A stretch of 64,000 nucleotides of DNA from Pinus tabuliformis (lineage: Eukaryota > Streptophyta > Pinopsida > Pinales > Pinaceae), in assembly GCA_031772625.1 (NCBI GenBank), contig CM062817.1, forward strand, positions 892,476,184 through 892,540,183, in the 5' to 3' direction. Below, piece after piece: positions 57,501 through 64,000 of this stretch. The translations under genes were made by a program, and so were the position numbers. How positions within the stretch are numbered: position 1 is the stretch's first letter; each line of letters opens with the position of its first letter. The notes beneath the pieces were generated by a model. The model did no database searches. It was not told where the DNA came from and worked only from the letters and a program-made list of their open reading frames with translations.

Positions 57501-60500
57501 TACCTTCTGAAGACTACAGCCTTGATAGATTTTCCGTAGAATTACTTTTCAGACCTTCAATTCCCGACAATGTCACTAATTGGAGAGTATTTAATCATGA
57601 CGATGATATTTTGCAGTTTTTAACTTCTGAGAATTCTTATGATAAGCAAGTTATTGAGGAAGATGATCATGATTCCCAGATGAAAGGAGTGCCCAAAGAA
57701 AATTCGATCCCCAAACCAGTGGTAAAATTAGAAGATCTTTACGATATCAAAGACAGGTTTAAACCTGTAATCAACACAAAGCTTCAAAGTTCTACCCTTA
57801 GGTTTGAATTGATAAATCTAGGAACCAACGAATCTCCTCAAAACATCAATTTAGGAACAGGACTATCTCAGAATGAAAAGGGAGCATTTATTAAATTGTT
57901 GAGAAAGAACAAACAGGTTTTTGCTTGGAAATATGATGAATTAAAGACATACGATACATCTATTATCCAGCATACCATTCCTATGCTTCCTGATAAAAAA
58001 CCAATTCAGCAAAAATTAAGAAAAATACACCCAAATTTGGAGAGCCAGATTAAGTCGGAGCTTAATAAGCTTTTAAAAGCCAAAATTATTTTTCCAGTCC
58101 GACATTCAAACTGGGTCTCTAACATGGTGCCAGTCAGGAAGAAAAATGGCGACATTCGAATTTGTATTGATTTCAGGAATTTAAACAAAGCGAGCTTAAA
58201 AGACAACTTCCCATTGCCCACTATGGAGCAAATTCTCCAATCGGTGGCAGGTTCTGAATTGATGTCTTTTCTAGATGGTTTTTCAGGGTACAATCAAGTT
58301 CTGGTACATCCCGATGACCAGCTCAAAACTACATTCAGGACAAAATGGGGAACCTATGCATATCAGAAAATGCCTTTTGGTCTTATAAACGCCGGAGCGA
58401 CATTTCAGAGAGCTATGGACATGGCCTTCAGAGGGTTAATTAATCGATCAGTAGTCGTCTACCTAGACGATATTACTGTGTATTCTAAGAAAAGAGATAA
58501 TCATTTGCACGACTTAAATCAGATCTTTCAGAGATGCAAAAGATATGGTATTTCTCTAAACCCAAAAAAGTCCTTCTTTGCTCTAGATCAAGGAAAACTC
58601 TTAGGTTTTATAGTATCCAAAAATGGTATTTATATTGATCCTGATCGGATTAATGAAATTTCTGAAATCCCTTTCCCACATAACAAGAAATCAATGCAGT
58701 CATTTTTAGGTCAGATTAATTTTGTCAAACGATTTGTTCCAGATTTTTCACAGATTGTATTACCTCTTCAGACAATGATCAAGAAGAATTTAGTCTTCAA
58801 ATGGGGATCAGAAGAAAAGCAAGCTTTTGATGTTATCAAACAGTCAATAATCAATGCCCCAGCTTTGAATACCCCGAATTTTTCTAATCATTTTACACTA
58901 TATACTATTGCATCCAACACTTCATATGCTGCAGTACTTACACAACTGAATGATAACAACCTAGAAGCACCCATATCATTTTTTAGTTCAAATCTTCAAG
59001 GTGCCGAATTAAATTATTCAGATGTGGAGAAACAAGCCTTTGCTGTGTTCAAAGCAGTCAAACATTATAGACCCTTCCTTTTGAAAACCCATACGAAAGT
59101 TATAGTTCCTTTCCCAGCGGTAAGACAACTATTAATTCAGAAAGAATTGGGTGAAAAAAGAGCCAATTGGGTTACAGCGCTTCAAGAGTATGACTTAGAA
59201 ATAAAGCCAGCAAAGATTGTTAGGGGCCAAGGTTTTTGCAGGATATTGGCAGGAGCATCAAACATTCACGAATCAAGCGATGAAGATCAGATTAAATCCA
59301 TCAATCAGATAAGTGTCACTGATTCTGAATCTCAATATGCTGATTTGATATTTTATTTGAAGAACGGTTACGCTCCTCCAAATTTATCTTACAAAAATAA
59401 AAGGGCCATTAGGTTGAAAGCTAAGAATTTCACTCTCATTGATGATGTGTTGTTTAAACAAAATTATGATTCAATCCTGCTAAGATATCTTAAGAAACTT
59501 GAAGCACTAAAGGTTCTGCAGGAGCTACATGATGGACCAGCTGGAGGACATTTTGGAGCCGACACAACAGCTCATAAGATTATTCATGCTGGATATTATT
59601 GGCCTACTCTATTTAGAGATTGCCATGAGCACGTAAGAAAATGCCTTAATTGCCAAACATCTGGTGGAAGACAACGAAAACCCGCTTTCCCTCTGCAACC
59701 TGTCAACATTGAACAGCCATTCGAACAATGGGGATTAGATATCATCGGGGAAATTACTCCACCATCTTCCAAACAACATAGGTATATCCTTACCGCTACT
59801 GATTATTTTACTAAATGGGTAGAGGCTATTCCTTTGAAGGCAGCAAATGCAGAGGCAATCATCGAGTTCATCGACCAATTCATCATTACCAGGTTCGGTG
59901 TTCCAAACGCTCTTGTTTTCGATAATGCTTCTTATTTCTCAGGAAACGCTATATATGATTTTGCTATTAAAAGGGGGTTTAAACTGAAATATTCTTCCAA
60001 TTACTATCCCCAGGGAAACGGTTTAGCCGAATCTACTAATAAAAACCTCATCAAAATCATTAAGCGAACTGTTGAACAGAATCATAGAAACTGGCATAAA
60101 TCTTTGGTCTTTGCATTATGGGCTGATAGAATAACACAAAAGGCTTCAATAGGGACCTCTCCTTTCAATCTGGTATATGGAAAAGAAGCCGTGTTGCCTA
60201 CAAATATTGTTCTTCCATCTTTAGCCCTAGTGCAGTTTATTCAAGAGACTCCGTCTTCTTCTATCCAACTTAGACATGACCAAATTCTCAAATTAGAAGA
60301 AGAAAGGGAAAAGGCCAGAATCACTCATGCCAAGCATCAACAAATCATCAAAGCATCTTTTGACTCAGCATCATCCTCTTCCAAACAACTTCAAGTTGGT
60401 GACTTAGTTCTCAAATGGGACAAGGCCCATGAGGATAAAGGCAAGCATACCAAATTTCAGAAAATGTGGCTTGGACCATTTCAGATCTGTGAAAAGATAG

Positions 60501-60589
60501 GCCATTCAACTTTTATATTGCAAAGCTTATCAGGGTTGAGAGATTCTCTCCCCGTCAATGGCCTGATCCTGAAGAAATTCTTTAACTGA
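54590..60589 (+). CDS. gag-pol: gag-pol polyprotein, Tat type, with RNase H before RT
   Basis: 1,999 codons; TGA immediately precedes the ATG, so the start is fixed as the first Met, 11 nt after the PBS. Domains by residue: Ser/Pro-rich N-terminus 1-200; gag core ~205-400 (WLPKFNPDNGTQAEEHINNF); Lys/Glu and Ser-rich linker without a CCHC zinc knuckle; protease IDSGASSN at ~654; archaeal-type RNase H ~845-967 with the four acids in YFDGS, TAEYEA, FSDSE and AAADLLA; RT ~1135-1400 with FLDGFSGYNQ and YLDD at 1291; native RNase H ~1435-1560, degenerate (YTIASN for the DAS motif, VPFPAV for TDH, no final Asp); integrase ~1640-1930 with HDGPAGGHFG...CLNCQ, then GLDIIG, VFDNAS and GLAESTN as DDE; tail ending VNGLILKKFFN. 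No frameshift or stop. Makes capsid and replication enzymes for retrotransposition. Confidence 0.93.
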   Translation: MASRPKSASHSKSNSPSKSPRSSQLHTGSPAYNQEEEESITTAQSHHILEQLSLESPEVQSLIHKLQSFSISPQKSEISESSATSQFNLTHPLTRLQSEKLGIEPTEFPLPKRKKPKKNTEGSDSGDFSSISSISSPHLQSQPPTPPLQVVVHQGTGASISQPIHSSIPHQTSGTPTVVRTTVASIMADPWTRPGAVNMPGPLHDLPDAPEKWLPKFNPDNGTQAEEHINNFMLAVNLKGVTEQDVVVRLFPYTLQGSAGSWYFSLPSGSITSWVTCQEQFLTKYGDDRSLATLINDLSNLRIEHREPIKEFNARFNKLLNKIPTASKPSEQIRSEWYITALPANIAIFVDRAGKPTLAENMKEALAVEKRINALEKKAALEDRKAKKVSFKEDSKRKTPKDPYDMEGLQKVLKTLSNEMVEIKKQVAETSSKRPFRTFKKSESKPPNVISNADSDQEEEEEETPPQTDDDEEVAECHGMWDFILPNSDTENEEEAFPVTTRSKIASELPQATSKKRSTGATTAKEKVPLKKSPVVVPSNQPSTSSSPSTSKTLVVSDSMEYNIVDDMKKTKANITMFELSKLKHQQKLLLKELNAVPSIPLPSARAANDSGQPPAGMVEITDSVLIGDKSNSHTPPFLLTYEIYNRNLHNCLIDSGASSNIMPASVCSKLNIEPQKSAIHIVQLDRTKVQVVGEINSVTIRLSADPRIVQRIDILIADIPEFYGLILSRDWSEKLHGYISTDWSHMWLPYKGKPNQIRIDREKHMTHTVTEFEQENQPVAFNNNILGNYSAESFFGNFVAQPSPFSVNHFTSQIENFSQTDRSRCFNDAEENVDTFVNIPLFWSLYFDGSKSPEGSGAGCILVSPQGEKTMLSCRLEFECTNNTAEYEALIQGLYKAIGLKVQHLKVFSDSEIIVKQVRNAIHCLSTHLKHYQSLVQELTSHFLAFNISSIPRSQNAAADLLANVASKLLPSEDYSLDRFSVELLFRPSIPDNVTNWRVFNHDDDILQFLTSENSYDKQVIEEDDHDSQMKGVPKENSIPKPVVKLEDLYDIKDRFKPVINTKLQSSTLRFELINLGTNESPQNINLGTGLSQNEKGAFIKLLRKNKQVFAWKYDELKTYDTSIIQHTIPMLPDKKPIQQKLRKIHPNLESQIKSELNKLLKAKIIFPVRHSNWVSNMVPVRKKNGDIRICIDFRNLNKASLKDNFPLPTMEQILQSVAGSELMSFLDGFSGYNQVLVHPDDQLKTTFRTKWGTYAYQKMPFGLINAGATFQRAMDMAFRGLINRSVVVYLDDITVYSKKRDNHLHDLNQIFQRCKRYGISLNPKKSFFALDQGKLLGFIVSKNGIYIDPDRINEISEIPFPHNKKSMQSFLGQINFVKRFVPDFSQIVLPLQTMIKKNLVFKWGSEEKQAFDVIKQSIINAPALNTPNFSNHFTLYTIASNTSYAAVLTQLNDNNLEAPISFFSSNLQGAELNYSDVEKQAFAVFKAVKHYRPFLLKTHTKVIVPFPAVRQLLIQKELGEKRANWVTALQEYDLEIKPAKIVRGQGFCRILAGASNIHESSDEDQIKSINQISVTDSESQYADLIFYLKNGYAPPNLSYKNKRAIRLKAKNFTLIDDVLFKQNYDSILLRYLKKLEALKVLQELHDGPAGGHFGADTTAHKIIHAGYYWPTLFRDCHEHVRKCLNCQTSGGRQRKPAFPLQPVNIEQPFEQWGLDIIGEITPPSSKQHRYILTATDYFTKWVEAIPLKAANAEAIIEFIDQFIITRFGVPNALVFDNASYFSGNAIYDFAIKRGFKLKYSSNYYPQGNGLAESTNKNLIKIIKRTVEQNHRNWHKSLVFALWADRITQKASIGTSPFNLVYGKEAVLPTNIVLPSLALVQFIQETPSSSIQLRHDQILKLEEEREKARITHAKHQQIIKASFDSASSSSKQLQVGDLVLKWDKAHEDKGKHTKFQKMWLGPFQICEKIGHSTFILQSLSGLRDSLPVNGLILKKFFN

Positions 60590-61668
60590 GAAGGTAACCC
60601 CTTCTCCTTTTTTTAGATTTGCGTAGTTTGTAGGATTAGTAGGAAATAAAACTGTAGAGTACCTACATTGACCTTTTGTTGTGTTTAAGAAAGCTGTCTC
60701 ACAGAAATAATATAAATACTTGTTTCTAGATAATAGAATCCTCACTCAAAAGAAATAGTTTCTAGGAAATTAGATATCCTTATGTTCTGAAATTTTAATC
60801 TAAATTTTGAAGACTCCTCTCAGGAGGTAAAAGTTCTGAATCATTTTCTGTTTCCAAAATAGTCTCCAAAGGTTATCTGTTAAAAGAAATAGAGGCTAAA
60901 CCATTTTTCAGTATCTTCAACTCTTCACTTGTCATCCATCGGCTCTTAAGGAGAAAATTGTTCACCCCATTCACTAAAGGATGTGATTATTCAGAGTGTA
61001 ATTCTAAAATATAAAAGATTAAAGATAAGAGGTCTTATCATAAGCCTGCTTACCATGTTCATAGGGAAATAGCTTAACTGACATTACCAATACTGCCTAC
61101 CAAAACAGGGTAATGGCTTGAAATTTCAAGACAAGGGGTCTCATCACGAGCCAGCTTGATCAGTTAACTTATTACCAGTGAATGGCATTGTCATAAGCTG
61201 GCTACCAAACCAGGACAGTGGCTTTTTATCTTATTTATTACAAAGAAAAACAGATGAAGAAGTGAAATATGAAAACATTTTATGGATTCGTTCTGTTAAT
61301 CACACTCTTATGTGAATGGAAAAGTAGACAATATTATGGTTAAAAGGTATCCCTGTCGAGACTATAAATGTCTGCTGGCAACAGAGGCTCTACCTATGAC
61401 AAAGGAGTTAATTATAAAAGCTGATATGGGAAAGTTTTCTATTTTTATCATTATGAACCAATAAAGACTTATGTTAGAAACTTTTTATGTATTTGGTTTC
61501 TTTAAACTAAATGGGACGAAGTTAACAAAATAGAATTCACTTTTGTCAGAACACATGAATATCTAGTTATATTAGAAATTTCTCCTTCTGATTGAGTTTC
61601 TATTTATAAAAGACTTGAATGTTTATGTTAATTTCAGAGATAACTGGTTCTACCAACGAATCGCCAAT
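60590..61668 (+). other. 3' noncoding region before the 3' LTR
   Basis: About 1.08 kb without a supported frame. Between 61,020 and 61,225 degenerate repeats occur: GGTCTTATCATAAGCC / GGTCTCATCACGAGCC, and CTACCAAAACAGGGTAATGG / CTACCAAACCAGGACAGTGG. No purine tract adjoins the LTR; the last bases read ACCAACGAATCGCCAAT. Confidence 0.65.
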
Positions 61669-64000
61669 TGTTGTGTCCTACAACAACCCCCCATTTCATA
61701 TCATCTGTATTTACAAATAATCAACGTATGAAATGGGTCCCTTTTAGAAATTAATTGGTATTAATGAATTTGTTCGAAAAAGCCATGATAATCAAATAAG
61801 TATGTAAAACGAAGCCTTTTTCGAATAACAATGTTACCAAAATAAAACAATCTTTTGTTATTGCGATAAAGCGATCGCAAGATCGCATATCGCAATGACA
61901 AGAGAGACGCACTTAAACGGCACTTTGGCCTTTGCCGATGCGATATCGTTATCGGCAATCGGCGGTATTCATGGCATACACAAAAAAGAGCACATATCTC
62001 ACACCCCGATGCGACGCTATATCGGCGATCGGCTATCGGCACTGCCTCTTATGAGAAAACGCGTTAAGTTATAAACCCCGACCCGATGCGATATCGCTAT
62101 CGGCCGTTGGAGGTATCCCATGCATTTTTATAAGGCGCCCAACTCTCCCCCCATGCGATGCGACATTGTTCATCGGTAATCGGCATTTTCAAAAAGTGAT
62201 TGTTTTAAGCTTTAAAGTTATATTTAAATCCGGTTGATAAGGCGCAGATTTCAAAATGCCGTTAAATGCAGGGATAAGGTAATGCATGCGTATTTAATAA
62301 CCTTGCCCCTTCGATTAACGAATACTTGCGTCTAAGGCATATCATATTTGTTGCACGCGTTGGGTGGTCATTCAACTGAATAACAGCGTAAAGGTCATTT
62401 AATGGGTAGCAAGCCTTAAAATCACCATTAATGCATATCCAATCTCTTACCAGTGATTGGATCCGCAGCCATTTTTTGAAGATTAATAGCGCCACGCTTC
62501 AAGTGATATATACCTTTCCAATTATGCTTTGTCTTCATTATTCCTCGTGTTACGATTTCTCTCGCACTTGTGTAGAGTTCGTTTGTTGAAGAAAGCCTGA
62601 ACATGATGGGGAAGAAAAATAAGAGGAGTTCTGGTTCTACTACAACATCTGTTGCAGGTCAAGCTGCTCCAATTTCAAAGAAAGGCTTAATCTCAGACAC
62701 TACGTGCGCTGGTCTTCATAGGACCACATGGCAAGGCACATATAATCTGTTGGAGGCCGAGCAACCAAAAGTGACAGTGAGAACGGCTAGTGTAGATGTA
62801 TTAAGGAAGTCTGATGCAACGCTCAAAGACTTGGCCGACTCCTTTTTACACAGAATAGCGGCCAGAGAGCAGGTTCTCCCTTACACAGACGTGGTGCGCT
62901 GGGCAATCGAAGAAATCCCCATCACTGATAGAACTTTCCATACAAGGGACGGAAGGATTTTCGGGTCAGTCAAGCCTGATGACCTGAGGCGAATGTATCA
63001 TCTGCCTGAACCGGAGCTAGTCTACAACAGAACCTTCGTGGAGAAATTCGCAAAAGAAAATGAATCACCATCCGAACCCCTCCGAGATTGGAGGCAGAAC
63101 CCAGCCAAGCACAAGCATGAAAGTTCGGGTAAGTACTCCAATGTTTCTTTGGCTTCTCCCTATTGCTATGCGGGGATTATGATGTGTAGATTGTGGGGAT
63201 TACAGGACTCTGTTAATATCAATATTGACATGGTTCCCCTAATGGAAGCGGCTATCAATTCTATAATCATGGACTGGGCCACTATTCTTTCTGATAAATT
63301 GGTCGTAGCTGTTCGTGAATTCAGAAACAAAACTATAGTCTCCGAAAGGAAAATCCCTCCATTCTATTATTCTGCTTACATTATGGATACCCTGTGTCTT
63401 AATTCTGAGTTTCCTGTCCTCGGTTGGAGATGGACCACCCAGGATCCAACACCCATTCATTTATACCATCAGAAATTGTGGAAGTCCTCTTACAAGGAAC
63501 ACTTGTACCAAATTTGTAATGGTTTCATGGCGCCCATTTACTATTCTATTTTTGACAGACCCATTTCCAGAATTTCTTATGAAGCCTCCTTTGACTTACC
63601 TGCCGTAGCGAGTTGGTTTGGGGAAGAGTATTTCTCCTATATCAGAGTTTTTGGGAGTAAGGCTAGGCCACATGTCCTCCCTTTGTATATCCCAGACAAG
63701 CTGTTAGCCCGGGAAATCTGCTACCAGATTATGGCCGACAGTGTCACACAAACTCTCAAAGAAGAGAAGAAGAAAGGTTGGCCCTCTTTTCCTTTAAGAA
63801 TTGGGGTTTTTACTCTGCTTAATTACAAGCATGCAGAAAAAGAAGCAGCAAAAATCCAAGCTTTATCCCTGGCCACTCTCCCAAGCAGACTCTATGATCC
63901 AAAGAAAACTGCCTACATTGCCCTAGAACAAGCAAAATTAACAAAAGTTGATCATCAAGAGGATATATTTGATGACTTGTTCGTAGGTGCCGAGACAATA
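61669..64000 (+). repeat. 3' LTR, partial (runs off window)
   Basis: 2,332 bp matching 49,415-51,746, with about 16 substitutions and no indel that I could find. Includes the CG-rich repeats, TATA box (62,505) and the first part of the ORF. Confidence 0.88.
62603..64000 (+). CDS. second copy of the LTR accessory ORF (partial, open to window end)
   Basis: Same protein as at 50,349 for its first 466 codons, open to the edge. I count about 12 substitutions from the first copy, about eight of them changing an amino acid (for example Ile to Thr and Glu to Gly). That mix fits neutral drift after insertion rather than selection. The TAG seen in the first copy would fall near 65,117. Confidence 0.75.
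   Translation, partial: MMGKKNKRSSGSTTTSVAGQAAPISKKGLISDTTCAGLHRTTWQGTYNLLEAEQPKVTVRTASVDVLRKSDATLKDLADSFLHRIAAREQVLPYTDVVRWAIEEIPITDRTFHTRDGRIFGSVKPDDLRRMYHLPEPELVYNRTFVEKFAKENESPSEPLRDWRQNPAKHKHESSGKYSNVSLASPYCYAGIMMCRLWGLQDSVNINIDMVPLMEAAINSIIMDWATILSDKLVVAVREFRNKTIVSERKIPPFYYSAYIMDTLCLNSEFPVLGWRWTTQDPTPIHLYHQKLWKSSYKEHLYQICNGFMAPIYYSIFDRPISRISYEASFDLPAVASWFGEEYFSYIRVFGSKARPHVLPLYIPDKLLAREICYQIMADSVTQTLKEEKKKGWPSFPLRIGVFTLLNYKHAEKEAAKIQALSLATLPSRLYDPKKTAYIALEQAKLTKVDHQEDIFDDLFVGAETI

Larger units (their letters stand above)
49415..64000 (+). mobile_element. giant Tat-type Ty3/gypsy element with ORF-bearing ~5.1-kb LTRs (3' end outside window)
   Basis: Sequence from 49,415 repeats from 61,669 (offset 12,254) with about 16 substitutions in 2,332 bp by eye. 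The similarity starts abruptly at TGTTG in both copies. A tRNA-Asn primer site at 54,562 with CAACA at 54,553-54,557 before it sets the 5' LTR as 49,415-54,557. The internal region is 54,558-61,668, containing a complete gag-pol. If the 3' LTR is equally long the element ends near 66,811, total about 17.4 kb. The five bases before the 5' LTR are TAGCC, the predicted target duplication. LTR similarity and intact motifs suggest a recent insertion. Dual RNase H points to the Tat lineage. Confidence 0.85.

Noticed and set aside
49415..64000. Reading the 12,254-bp repeat as a tandem array of elements with short LTRs
   Set aside because: The tRNA-Asn primer site and matched TGTTG/CAACA ends lie at 54.56 kb, and no primer site follows 49.4-50.3 kb. 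The long-LTR reading is simpler, though the 3' end is outside the window.

Overview
This is a gene-poor, AT-rich block of plant nuclear DNA made almost entirely of retrotransposons, their nested and decayed copies, and simple or tandem repeats. A seed plant with a large genome is likely. A gymnosperm is my guess from the texture (old degraded insertions, very long elements), but nothing in the window proves it. I see no intact host gene, no rRNA or tRNA gene and no CRISPR array.

Layout. 1-8.5 kb: degraded coding-like fragments, a dispersed repeat family, a CACTA/fold-back-like end and tandem repeats. 8.54-14.41 kb: a complete Reina-like chromovirus (Ty3/gypsy, minus strand) with 333-bp LTRs, a perfect 5-bp target duplication (GTAAC), an initiator-Met primer site and a single gag-pol frame broken only by two stop codons. 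It sits inside or beside a fragment of an ARGONAUTE gene (14.42-14.80 kb, minus). 14.9-31 kb: intergenic DNA with microsatellites, a ~350-bp direct-repeat pair, an RD-rich coding remnant, a 138-bp hairpin and LINE remnants. 31-33.3 kb: LTR/PBS/gag remnant of a plus-strand gypsy element. 33.87-37.24 kb: a 1.69-kb segmental tandem duplication starting beside a G-run/C-run inverted repeat. 36.75-45.36 kb: a second, decayed member of the same chromovirus family. Inside its RT gene lies a third member (39.23-41.98 kb, target duplication ACTCC) that has lost its catalytic pol core and keeps gag plus an in-frame gag-pol linker/integrase-tail fusion. 46.37-48.2 kb: triplicated gag/protease remnant, perhaps the missing half of the 31-33 kb element. 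48.4-49.4 kb: an LTR-like piece with GTATAC motifs.

49.415 kb to the window end: a young, apparently intact giant Ty3/gypsy element of Tat type on the plus strand, the most unusual thing here. Its sequence repeats with an offset of 12,254 bp. Combined with a tRNA-Asn primer site at 54,562 and a TGTTG...CAACA boundary, this gives LTRs of about 5.1 kb. Each LTR carries its own ~1,100-codon reading frame downstream of a TATA box, so the accessory ORF lies inside the LTR and exists in two copies. The internal region is one 1,999-codon gag-pol frame that starts 11 nt after the primer site. Its domain order is gag - protease - archaeal-type RNase H - RT - degenerate native RNase H - integrase. The archaeal-type RNase H keeps its four acidic residues while the native one has lost three of four. 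That suggests functional replacement, with the extra domain placed before RT rather than after it.
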